Below, piece after piece: positions 51,082 to 59,207 of a DNA stretch of 64,000 bases. Position 1 is the stretch's first letter. The number at the start of each line of letters is the position of its first letter. Origin of the DNA: Amycolatopsis nivea. Its GTDB lineage: Bacteria > Actinomycetota > Actinomycetes > Mycobacteriales > Pseudonocardiaceae. The notes under the pieces are model-generated. The model saw only the letters and a list, made by a program, of their open reading frames with translations, searched no databases and was not told the DNA's origin. Both the position numbers and the translations under genes were made by a program. The stretch lies in assembly GCF_004522235.1 (NCBI RefSeq), contig NZ_SDLT01000050.1:1-64000 (forward strand), given 5' to 3'.

Positions 51082-52380
51082 GTGGTGCGGGTGGGGGAGT
51101 GGGTCGTTCGGGAGCCGTTGTTTCGGCGGTTGTTGTTTACGCGGTTCGCGGCTCAGTGGGGGGACGGGGTCTTTCGGGCTGGGCTGGCTGGGGCCGTCCT
51201 GTTCAATCCGGAGCGGGCGGCTGATCCGTTGGCCATCGCGGAGGGGTTCGCTGCTCTGCTGCTGCCGTATTCGCTGGTGGGGCCGTTTGCTGGGGCGTTG
51301 CTCGATCGGTGGGACCGGCGGCGGGTGCTGGTGTTCGCCAATCTGGTGCGGGCCGTGGCGATCTTGGCGTCCGTTGTTGCGGTGGGGGCTGGGGTCGGCG
51401 GGATCGGGTTGTTTTCGCTCGCGTTGCTTGCGGAGGGGATCAGCCGGTTTATCGGGTCTGGGTTGTCTGCTGCGTTGCCGCATGTAGTGGAGCCGTCGGC
51501 GGTGGTTTCGGCTAATGCGGTCGCGGCGACGCTCGGGTCGGCGATCGCGGTCGTCGGTGGCGGGTGTGCGATCGGGTTGCGGACGGTGTTCGGGGCCGGG
51601 GATGTCGGGTCGGCGGAGACCACTGCGTTTGCTGCGGTCGGGGCGTTGGTGTCCGCCGTGCTCGCGCATCGGTTCGCGAAGGGTGTGCTCGGGCCGACTG
51701 TGGTTGACGAGCCGACTAATCCGGTGGTGGCGGTCGCGCGCGGGCTGGCTGATGGGGCTCGACATGCGTGGCGGGCGCCTCGGGTTACGGCTGGGTTTGT
51801 CGCGTTGTTCGCGCATCGCGCGGCGTATGGGATTTCGTTGCTGCTCAGCGTGTTGCTGATGCGCAATTACTTCGCTGACGACGGGATCTTTCGCTCGGGA
51901 CTGCCCGGGCTCGGCCAGATGGTCGCTTGCGCGGGAGCAGGAATTCTCGTCGCGGGGCTGGTGACGGCGCGGCTGATTCGGTCGCTTGGGCGGACGTGGG
52001 CGGTGCTCGGGTCGCTGCTCGTTTCGGCGGTCGCGCAGGCCGCGTTCGGGTTGCCGATGTTGCTGCCGTTGGCGTTGATCGCGTCGTTCCTGATCATGGG
52101 GACCGGTCAGGTCGTGAAGCTGTCCGTCGACTCGTCGGTGCAGCTGGATGTCGCGGACGAGGCTCGCGGGCGGGTCTTCGCGCTGTACGACACGCTGTTC
52201 AACATCACCCAGGTGGTGGCGGTTTCGCTCGCGGCGCTCTTCGTCAAGGACAACGGGTACTCGCCCGAGCTCATGGTGGTCGCGACCGCGCTCTATCTGC
52301 TGGGCGGGGCCGGATACCTGCTGGCCGGTCGGCGGCGCGGCGATTCGCTGCCGCAAACCGTTGAACCCAAACGGGGGTAG
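51082..52380 (+). CDS. MFS transporter with atypical codon use
   Basis: This major facilitator protein of 432 residues has about 12 spans. The loop-like motif AGALLDRWDRRRVLVFANL marks the MFS-3/enterobactin exporter-like group, followed by GLSAALPHVVEPSAVVSANA and the C-terminal DEARGRVFALYDTLFNITQVV. It corresponds in position to Rv0037c (from memory). Codon use in its first two thirds favours G- and T-ending codons (GGG, TTG, GTT, TCG) and differs strongly from neighbours. The start is GTG at 51082 or the adjacent GTG at 51085. The substrate is unknown. Confidence 0.88.
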   Translation: MVRVGEWVVREPLFRRLLFTRFAAQWGDGVFRAGLAGAVLFNPERAADPLAIAEGFAALLLPYSLVGPFAGALLDRWDRRRVLVFANLVRAVAILASVVAVGAGVGGIGLFSLALLAEGISRFIGSGLSAALPHVVEPSAVVSANAVAATLGSAIAVVGGGCAIGLRTVFGAGDVGSAETTAFAAVGALVSAVLAHRFAKGVLGPTVVDEPTNPVVAVARGLADGARHAWRAPRVTAGFVALFAHRAAYGISLLLSVLLMRNYFADDGIFRSGLPGLGQMVACAGAGILVAGLVTARLIRSLGRTWAVLGSLLVSAVAQAAFGLPMLLPLALIASFLIMGTGQVVKLSVDSSVQLDVADEARGRVFALYDTLFNITQVVAVSLAALFVKDNGYSPELMVVATALYLLGGAGYLLAGRRRGDSLPQTVEPKRG

Positions 52381-52460
52381 TAACTCACCGTTGGGCATTA
52401 GGGTGACTTGTGACCCGGTCGAGTTAATCTCGGCACGCGCAACCGACACGGGGGGCCACC

Positions 52461-52763
52461 GTGAGCACCATCGGCGACGACCGTGCCCGTCTCGACGCCG
52501 CGCCGGCTGTCCTGACCTCGCCCGACGGGCTCGTCCGCGCGACCGCCGGGCCGGCCGGCACGCTCGGCAGGCTTGAGTTCGCGCCGGACGCCTTCGAGCG
52601 GACGACCCCCGCGCAGCTCGCGTCGACCGTCCAGGCACTCGTGCAGCACCTGGCCGACGCACCCGAACCGCAGCACAGCTCCTCGATGCCCGCCCCGCGG
52701 CCGACCCCGCGTCGTGTCCGTCCGCGCGGAACCGTTCCGCAGAACCGCCGTCGCGGGTCCTGA
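52461..52763 (+). CDS. YbaB/EbfC-like small protein, first gene of the TNT operon
   Basis: The 100-residue protein has a YbaB-like N-terminal part (LTSPDGLVRATAGPAGTLGR, then LEFAPDAFERTTPAQLASTV) and a Pro/Arg-rich C-terminal tail. Similar YbaB-like proteins precede ESX or toxin genes in actinobacteria and may act as small scaffold or chaperone-like proteins. GTG at 52461 has a G-rich ribosome site (GGGGGG). Its stop overlaps the next start (TGATG), so it is co-translated with the first TNT-like protein. Confidence 0.65.
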   Translation: MSTIGDDRARLDAAPAVLTSPDGLVRATAGPAGTLGRLEFAPDAFERTTPAQLASTVQALVQHLADAPEPQHSSSMPAPRPTPRRVRPRGTVPQNRRRGS

Positions 52764-54154
52764 TGTCGTCCGCTCCGGACGCAATGATTCACGTGGAACC
52801 AACGGGTACCGGTCAGCAGGTGCTCGTCGAGATCGGTCGGCTGATCAAGGCGCACCGGGCCGATCCGGACGCGCTGGCCGGCATCGGATTCGCCCAGCTC
52901 GGCGACCATTACGAGGTGCAGGCCCGCAACACCGTCGCCACCACCGAGATGGTCCAGCGTCTCACCGACTTGCGTGCCGAGATGTACCAAGCGGGCCGCG
53001 GCACCTGGGTTCAGGCGCGCTACGTGCTCACCCCGGACGGCGCGTTCGACTTCGACTACTTCACCGACGACGAGCCCCCGTGGACGACGCCGCCCGATTC
53101 GTCCGCCTACCTCGCCGAACTCACCACCTTTCCCCGCGACGACGAGCACCTTCCCGACTGGTGGCGGCTGCACGTCGGGCTCCCGCTCGGCGTCGTGTTC
53201 CGGCACGCCACCGCCGGGACCGGCGAACCGTTGTCGGAGGAAGAGCTGCCGCTCGTGCTGCGGTACCTCGAACGCGAGGCCGAGGTCGGCGAACGACACC
53301 GCACTGACGGCACCTGGATTTGGCCGGTCGAAGTGGCCGAGCGCTTGAGAGAACACGGCACAGCGCCCGAGCCCGAACTGCTCCAGCACATCCGCGACCG
53401 GGGCTTTCACCCGCCATACGTCGACCATCTGGTGCGCCGCACGGCGGAAGCCGACCTGGCCGGGAAACCCCGTCCGCGACCGACGCCGGACGACCTCCAG
53501 CGGACCGCGGGCGACGTCGCCGCGGAGCGGGAAACCAACCCGGACCCGGTCCTGTCCGACGCCGAACTCCTGACCCACCTCGAACACCGGCTCGACTCGT
53601 TCGGCGTGTGGGCCGACGTCCGCTGCCTCGGCGGGCGGGAAGCCGGGAAATGGAGCCTCTACCAGGTCAAAGCCGGATGGGCGGTCGTCGCGCCGGACGG
53701 TCGGGAGCAGGTTTTCGCCCGCCTCGAAGACGCCGCGCACCACCTGCTCGGCGCGCTGCTGCTGCATCCCGCCCGCGCGACCAGCGGCCGCGAAACCCCG
53801 CTGGAAACGGCGCGGGAGGTCGCCGACTGGCCGGTCCAGCCCGTGCCGGGTGACCCTCCCCTCACGCTGCTGCGGAACAAGAGACTCACTCGGTTGGCGG
53901 AAGGTACCGTCGTTCTGCGATTCGGCGAAGAACCCGGCAACCTGGTCCACCACCAGGCGGTACGGTTCGCGACGACGTCCCTGCCACTCGAACGGGAGCG
54001 CATGACCAGCACTTTTCGCCTCCGAAGATCACTCCACGTGATCACCGGGGTGACGGTGCCCTGGGCGAACCTTCCCGGCGGCGCGGTGGCGTACGTCTTG
54101 CCCAAGCCGATCGCGGAGCACGAGTCCGACGGAAGCCTGGAGAGGATCGAGTAG
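52763..54154 (+). CDS. TNT-like protein with YezG/DUF600-like N-terminus (paralogue 1)
   Basis: The protein has 463 residues and no signal peptide. Residues about 10-115 resemble the YezG/DUF600 type (RAEMYQAGRGTWVQARYVLT, then FDFDYFTDDEPPW). A middle part has DGTWIWPVEV and PEPELLQHIRDRGFHPPYV. The C-terminal about 90 residues have the plan of the TNT NAD-glycohydrolase toxin domain: GTVVLRFGEEPGNLVH with R386, and HVITGVTVPWANLPGGAVAYV (residues 427-445). Where TNT enzymes usually have Gln-Pro-Gly-Gly and a second Gln, this protein has L437-P-G-G and A443, so activity is doubtful. It is paralogous over its whole length with the protein at 56508. Confidence 0.75.
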   Translation: MSSAPDAMIHVEPTGTGQQVLVEIGRLIKAHRADPDALAGIGFAQLGDHYEVQARNTVATTEMVQRLTDLRAEMYQAGRGTWVQARYVLTPDGAFDFDYFTDDEPPWTTPPDSSAYLAELTTFPRDDEHLPDWWRLHVGLPLGVVFRHATAGTGEPLSEEELPLVLRYLEREAEVGERHRTDGTWIWPVEVAERLREHGTAPEPELLQHIRDRGFHPPYVDHLVRRTAEADLAGKPRPRPTPDDLQRTAGDVAAERETNPDPVLSDAELLTHLEHRLDSFGVWADVRCLGGREAGKWSLYQVKAGWAVVAPDGREQVFARLEDAAHHLLGALLLHPARATSGRETPLETAREVADWPVQPVPGDPPLTLLRNKRLTRLAEGTVVLRFGEEPGNLVHHQAVRFATTSLPLERERMTSTFRLRRSLHVITGVTVPWANLPGGAVAYVLPKPIAEHESDGSLERIE

Positions 54155-56383
54155 GTGGAAGCGGCGGAAGCGGTGGAGAAGGTCGGGAAGTGGTTGCGCG
54201 CCGTGCACGGCCCCGAGGTCTCCGGGCCGGGCGGCCTCCGGGTCGACCACGACCGCGTGCTGCGGGTCCCCGAAGGCTGGTCGATCCCCTACAACACTGT
54301 CGCGTTCCTCGACGACGGCCGTCCGGACAAAGAACTGTTCCCCGCCCCGTCGGTGCTCGTGCGCGAGCCGGACGGCGAGCTGCGCCAGGCGCATCCGCAT
54401 CCGGGCGGGCTCAGCACCCCGGTCGCTTATCCGGGACAGGAGAGCTGGCGCGAGGTCGTCGACCCGGAGTACGCGAAGGCCGGGCTGGGCGAACTCGGCG
54501 TGCCGCTGCCCGCGGTCGCCGGCTGGGTGAAGGTCGACAACGACGGCCACCAGACCGGTGACGAACGCGAAAACCCCGAGTACAAGGCCGGTCCGATCCG
54601 CCGCGGCTACCCGAAGCCGGAAAACCCGCTGGAAACGCTCCTCGCCTTCGCGAGCGTCGGCTGGCTGTCGCGCGAGCAGCTGCTGATCGGCCTGCTGCGC
54701 TGCGAAGTCTTCGTGCCGTTCGACCTCAAAACCGGCGCGACCGACCGGTTCTACTTCTCCGAGGAACGCAACGAGCTCCGCGTCTTCAGCTCGACCCGGC
54801 ATCTGCCCGCCCGCGAACACGCCTGGTGGCGAGTCGACTTGGCGACATTGGCCGAGTTCGAACACCCGCCGAACCTGGTGATCAACGGCGGTCCGGCGAC
54901 CTTCGAGGACGTCGCCGGCGCCGAGCTGACCGCGATCGCGAAGCGGTTTCCCCGCCAGGAACCGCGGGTGGACGAGAACGGCCGCTGCCCGGAGATCGAA
55001 GAAGACCTGGAGAAATTCGCCGTCGAAACCGCCGCCCGGATCGGGCTGGAGAAGCCGGTCGACATCCCGAAGGCAGCCGCGGAACGCGCGCGGCGGCACG
55101 GGTTCGAGCTGACCGCCGACGAATGCCGCAAGACCGTCCTCGGCCGGTCGTGGCTGCGCCGGTTCGAACAGCCGGAGCCGAGCCGCTCGCGGCCGAACGA
55201 CCTGCGCGCCAACGGCCTCGTGCCGTCCTGGGACAACGACGGCCGGATCGTCCCGAAGCTCGACACCTTCGGCAAATACCCCGAGATCAGCCTGGAGAAC
55301 TTCCGTTACGGCTGGCAGCGGGTCGTCGGCGCGTGGGTCGGCTTCGCGCTCGGCGAGGCGCTCGGCTCGGCCGTCGACCGGATGCGGCTGGACGAGATCG
55401 TCTCGACCTACGGTCCGGACGGCGTCCGCGACCTGCCACTCGCGTTCGACCAGCCGGGCCGGATCGGCTCGATGACGCAACGGCTGCTGTTCCTGACCGA
55501 GGCCGTGATCCGCAGCCCGCACCGCGAACAGCCGGAATCGCGCGACGTCGAAAAGCTGTTCCCCGGCGTGGTCCGCGGCGCGCTGGGCCGCTGGCTGCAC
55601 ACGCAGGGCGCGGCGATCCAGAACGCCGACGGTTTCCTCGTCAAGGTGCCCGAACTGCACGCCCGCCGCGCGATCGACGACGCCGAGCTCAACGCGTACC
55701 ACGCGCTGGTCACCGGCGATCCGCAAGCCGCGCCGATGTCGGGTCCGGCCGCGCTGCTCGGCGCGCTGCCCGCGGTGCTGACCGCGGCGGGTCCGGGCAC
55801 CGGGTTCAGCGGCGGCATCGGCCAGGTCGTGCGCGATCTCGCCGGAGTGACGCACCAGCCGGACGACGTGGCCGCCGCGACTTACCTGGCGTGGGTGTTC
55901 GAGAAGGCGCTCACGAAGGATTCGTTCAGCTATCCGGTGTGGAATCTGTCCCGCGAGGTCCTCGAGGAACACGACGGCCCGGAGTGGGGGCCGGTGCGCG
56001 ACCTGGTGGCCGAGGCGGTGCCGTTCTTCGGCGAGCACGGCCTGCCGGACCTGCGGATGCCGGAGCTGATCGGCGACGGACACAGCACGCTGTCCGTCCT
56101 CGGCCGCTCGTTCGCCGCGTTGTCCGGCTTCGAGAACTACCCGGAACAGGCCATGCTGCGCGCGGTGAACCACTCCGGCCGCAGCGCGCTCACCGGCGCG
56201 TTGACCGGTGCGCTGCTCGGCGCTCGGGTGGGCGTTCCCGGCCTGCCCCGGAAGTGGGTCGAGCAGCTTGAGCTGCATCACCTGATCGAACAGGTGGCGA
56301 CCGACGCGCTGTGGCATTTCGACCGCCATTCGGCGCGGAACGCACTCGGCGACGCCTGGGTGCAGCGCTACCCACGGCACTGA
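54155..56383 (+). CDS. Imm35-like / degenerate ADP-ribosylglycohydrolase fusion
   Basis: The cytoplasmic multidomain protein has 742 residues. Residues about 1-95 resemble the Imm35 (YrhB) immunity fold: VPEGWSIPYNTVAFLDDG and LFPAPSVLVREPDGEL. A middle region (about 145-390) includes an SseB-like part (ETLLAFASVGWLSREQLLIG). From about residue 410 it aligns with ADP-ribosylglycohydrolases (GAWVGFALGEALGSAVDRM), but the expected T-D-D-T-Q motif reads G438-S-M-T-Q442. The expected G-D-S-D-S-T-G reads G675-R-S-A-L-T-G681. The metal-binding acids are lost, so it should not hydrolyse ADP-ribose bonds. GTG at 54155 abuts the stop of paralogue 1. Confidence 0.78.
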   Translation: MEAAEAVEKVGKWLRAVHGPEVSGPGGLRVDHDRVLRVPEGWSIPYNTVAFLDDGRPDKELFPAPSVLVREPDGELRQAHPHPGGLSTPVAYPGQESWREVVDPEYAKAGLGELGVPLPAVAGWVKVDNDGHQTGDERENPEYKAGPIRRGYPKPENPLETLLAFASVGWLSREQLLIGLLRCEVFVPFDLKTGATDRFYFSEERNELRVFSSTRHLPAREHAWWRVDLATLAEFEHPPNLVINGGPATFEDVAGAELTAIAKRFPRQEPRVDENGRCPEIEEDLEKFAVETAARIGLEKPVDIPKAAAERARRHGFELTADECRKTVLGRSWLRRFEQPEPSRSRPNDLRANGLVPSWDNDGRIVPKLDTFGKYPEISLENFRYGWQRVVGAWVGFALGEALGSAVDRMRLDEIVSTYGPDGVRDLPLAFDQPGRIGSMTQRLLFLTEAVIRSPHREQPESRDVEKLFPGVVRGALGRWLHTQGAAIQNADGFLVKVPELHARRAIDDAELNAYHALVTGDPQAAPMSGPAALLGALPAVLTAAGPGTGFSGGIGQVVRDLAGVTHQPDDVAAATYLAWVFEKALTKDSFSYPVWNLSREVLEEHDGPEWGPVRDLVAEAVPFFGEHGLPDLRMPELIGDGHSTLSVLGRSFAALSGFENYPEQAMLRAVNHSGRSALTGALTGALLGARVGVPGLPRKWVEQLELHHLIEQVATDALWHFDRHSARNALGDAWVQRYPRH

Positions 56384-56439
56384 TCGGTCACCCGAGCAGG
56401 TATTTGTGGGCGCATATTCTCCCGTCTCCGGTGACCGAT
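56383..56439. repeat. 10-bp inverted repeat upstream of the second TNT-like gene
   Basis: ATCGGTCACC at 56383-56392 and GGTGACCGAT at 56430-56439 are perfect inverted repeats with 37 bases between. They lie in the only sizeable gap of the cluster (124 bases), so they could be a protein site or an RNA stem preceding an internal promoter. Confidence 0.55.
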
Positions 56440-56507
56440 GGTCGGGTCGTGACACGGTCAGATAGGTTCGTTGCGGCTACACGGGGGACTTCGGGGAGGA
56501 ACCAGAC

Positions 56508-58400
56508 GTGCGGTACCGGGTGGAATCGGGAGAACGCCCAGACGGCCTGTACGCGACGCTCGACGATCGCACTTTCGCGGCACAACGCTCGACCACCGAC
56601 GGAACGCTGCTGCTGACCGTCGTCGGCGACGAGGAAGCGCCGGAAGGGTTCGACCGCGAGCACGAGGGGAAGCCGGCGCGGGTCGTGCTCGCGAACGAGG
56701 TGCCCGCGACGTTCGATCTGCGCACCTACGTCGAATACGACGACGAACTGTTCGAGGTCGCGCCAGGCGACCAGCCGAATCTGACCCTGCGCTGGACGCG
56801 GCACGATCCAGTGCGCGCCGCGCAGCTCGGGCTCACCGATTTCTCGGTGACCGTCCCGGGCAAGCAGCTCACCGGGCTCTGGCTGACCCGGCACGACTAC
56901 GGCGAGCCGAAGGCCGAGACCGAGGGCGGCGACCAGACCCGGATTCTGCGGGGGATCGGCCGCACACTGCGTCAGGTACCCGGCGGGTGGACGCGGGTGG
57001 CGGCGCAGTTCCGGCAGGTCGGCGATTACTCCGAGCTGGAGGTCCGCGCGGTCGGCGACGAGAACGGTCCGGTTTCGGTGGCGCTGCCCGGCACGCCGCA
57101 GCTGAGCACGCTGTTCTCCCAGCTGCGCGCTGCGATGTACCAGCCGGAGACCGGCACCTGGTTCCAAGGCACCTTCACGCTCGACGCCGATTCGCAGTTC
57201 GATTTCGACTTCGACGCCGACCAGGAGCCGGACTGGCGGCTGCCGCCCAACGACGGCGGCGAGCCCGCCCGCGAGTCCTACCTCGTGGAGCTGACCCGTT
57301 TCCCGCGCCCGGACAAGCACCTGCCGGACTGGCTCGGCGCGAAAGCCGGGCTGCCGCTGACCGTCGGGTTCCGCCAGGCGCGACCGGTCGATGCGCACAA
57401 CGAGGGCGAGCGCCCGGTGGTGAACCGCCCGCCGGTGCCGCCGGACCAGGTCCGCGGCGTGCTCGACTACCTGTTCCGCTCGCCCGTCGTGCTGCACCGG
57501 CCGGTGCCGCAGCCGGACATCTTCGCGCCTGGCGCGCCGCCGGACGTGCCGCAGGCCTTCCACACCGACGGCACCTGGATCTGGCCCGCCGCCGTACCGC
57601 ACTACCTGCGCAAATACGGCGTTCCGCCGGAGCCGGAACTGGTCGAGCACATCCGCGCCGCCGGGTTCCGGCCGCCGATCGTACGCGATCTGGTGCGCGC
57701 GACCGCCGAAGCCGACGTGCTCGGCAAACCGCGCCCGGGCCGTACCGAGGCCGACATCCCGGACGACAGCTCGCTCGCCCGCGCGGTCCGCGGCGAGCCG
57801 ACCCTTGGCCTGCGCAGTGCCGAAACGTTGGCGCTGTTGCAGCAGCGGCTCGTCGAACACGGCGTGCCGTCGTCGGCGTACCGGATCGGCGCGAACGAGG
57901 TCCCTGCCGAAGGCGTGTGGACGTTGCGCCGCGCGGAAAACGGCTGGGAGGTGTCGCGTCCGCCCGCGGTGGAGCCGGTGGCGTTCGCCAACCTCGCCGA
58001 CGCGGCCCGGTTCCTCCTCGGCACGCTGCTGATGCTGCCGCCGCAGGCTCCGGACGAATCCGATCAGCCCGCGGACTGGCCGATCCTGCCGATGCGCGGC
58101 GAGCCGCCGCTGTCGTTCTTCCGCGGCAAGCGGATCGTCGTGCTGCCCGCCGGAACCACGGTAGTCCGCTTCGGCCCCGAGACCGGGAACCTGGTCCACG
58201 CGAATTCGGTGCGGTTCCTGGAAACCTCGCTGACGCCGGACCGCGAACGCGACCGGCACGAGTACCGCGTGCAGCGCACGATCCGGGTGCTGACCGGCGT
58301 CACCGCGCCGTGGGCGCAACAGCCCGGCGGGGCCACCGCGTACTTGCTGCCGCGACCGATCGCGCAGCACCTCGAGCAGGGCGCGCTATCCCGGTTGTGA
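56508..58400 (+). CDS. larger TNT-like protein with extra N-terminal module (paralogue 2)
   Basis: The protein has 630 residues. The first about 150 residues are an additional beta-rich module of unknown type (GLYATLDDRTFAAQRSTTDG, TLRWTRHDPVRAAQLG). The rest parallels paralogue 1: DUF600-like AAMYQPETGTWFQGTFTLDA and FDFDFDADQEPDW, DGTWIWPAAVPHYLRK, PEPELVEHIRAAGFRPPI, and a C-terminal TNT-like domain with R554 in VVRFGPETGNLVHA and PWAQQPGGATAY (Q604, Q605, then A611). It keeps the Gln before PGG but not the later Gln. GGGGAGG precedes the GTG at 56508. Its end overlaps the convergent methyltransferase stop by 15 bases. Confidence 0.78.
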   Translation: MRYRVESGERPDGLYATLDDRTFAAQRSTTDGTLLLTVVGDEEAPEGFDREHEGKPARVVLANEVPATFDLRTYVEYDDELFEVAPGDQPNLTLRWTRHDPVRAAQLGLTDFSVTVPGKQLTGLWLTRHDYGEPKAETEGGDQTRILRGIGRTLRQVPGGWTRVAAQFRQVGDYSELEVRAVGDENGPVSVALPGTPQLSTLFSQLRAAMYQPETGTWFQGTFTLDADSQFDFDFDADQEPDWRLPPNDGGEPARESYLVELTRFPRPDKHLPDWLGAKAGLPLTVGFRQARPVDAHNEGERPVVNRPPVPPDQVRGVLDYLFRSPVVLHRPVPQPDIFAPGAPPDVPQAFHTDGTWIWPAAVPHYLRKYGVPPEPELVEHIRAAGFRPPIVRDLVRATAEADVLGKPRPGRTEADIPDDSSLARAVRGEPTLGLRSAETLALLQQRLVEHGVPSSAYRIGANEVPAEGVWTLRRAENGWEVSRPPAVEPVAFANLADAARFLLGTLLMLPPQAPDESDQPADWPILPMRGEPPLSFFRGKRIVVLPAGTTVVRFGPETGNLVHANSVRFLETSLTPDRERDRHEYRVQRTIRVLTGVTAPWAQQPGGATAYLLPRPIAQHLEQGALSRL

Positions 58401-59207
58401 AGCCGTGATCAGCACAGCGGGCGACCACCAGTAGTCCGCGAGCGGTTCCACTGTCACGTCGGCGAACCCGGCGGTCTCGAGCTGCCGGGTCCACTGCGCG
58501 GCCGGATGTTCCCAGTTCGTCCGCGCTGTCCCGGCGGCGACGCCGAGCAGCACCGGCAGCAAAAATCCTTGCGCCACCAGGGAAGCCTGCTCGCCGTATT
58601 CGGCGACGCCGCGTTCGTACCTACGCACGAGCGACTCCAGGTCAGCAGTGTCCGGCACGTCGAATTCGGCCAGCACCAACCGTTCCGTCCGCGTCCGCAA
58701 CGCACTCAGCACCTCAGCGCGGATGGAGGGCTCGATCGACTGCAGCGCGAACGTCGACTGCGTGAGGTTCCACGTGGAACCATCCGCGGCGAGAAAGTCC
58801 TGCGCGGTCAACGAAAACCGGCGCGCACCAGGCACTTCGACGTCCGCGAGCAGTGCCTCCGACGGCTCCACCAGGTCGATCCGCTCCGGCCGGAACGAGG
58901 CCCGCGCCAACGCCGGTTCGATCGCCAACCCGTCGCCGCACCCGAGATCCAGCAACGCGGCCGGACGCCAGGAGTCGTACCGCGCCGCCAGTTCTTCGCT
59001 CAACCGCCGGTACAACTCGACGTTCCCGCCACCGCGGATGAACGCCGTGAACGCGGCGGGCTGGTCGTACACCGGACCGCTCGGACCCGCCGCGAGATAC
59101 GTCGCGAGCTCGTCGCCCAACGGCGTTCCAGCCTCGGAGGCAAGCGCACCCGCTCGCTCGACCTCGCCGTCCCGGTACGCCGCCAGCGCACCCGCCACCC
59201 CGCTCAC
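58386..59207 (-). CDS. SAM-dependent methyltransferase
   Basis: The cytoplasmic class I methyltransferase has 273 residues. Motif I is ALLDLGCGDGLAIEPALA and the acidic post-I strand is RIDLVEPSEALLADVEVP; motif IV-like WNLTQSTFALQSIEPSIR follows. The substrate cannot be told. Its GTG start at 59207 overlaps the stop of the upstream histidine kinase gene (GTGA), so the two are translationally coupled, an unusual pairing. A longer GTG at 59219 is possible. Its end overlaps the convergent TNT-like gene by 15 bases. Confidence 0.82.
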   Translation of the reverse strand: MSGVAGALAAYRDGEVERAGALASEAGTPLGDELATYLAAGPSGPVYDQPAAFTAFIRGGGNVELYRRLSEELAARYDSWRPAALLDLGCGDGLAIEPALARASFRPERIDLVEPSEALLADVEVPGARRFSLTAQDFLAADGSTWNLTQSTFALQSIEPSIRAEVLSALRTRTERLVLAEFDVPDTADLESLVRRYERGVAEYGEQASLVAQGFLLPVLLGVAAGTARTNWEHPAAQWTRQLETAGFADVTVEPLADYWWSPAVLITASQPG

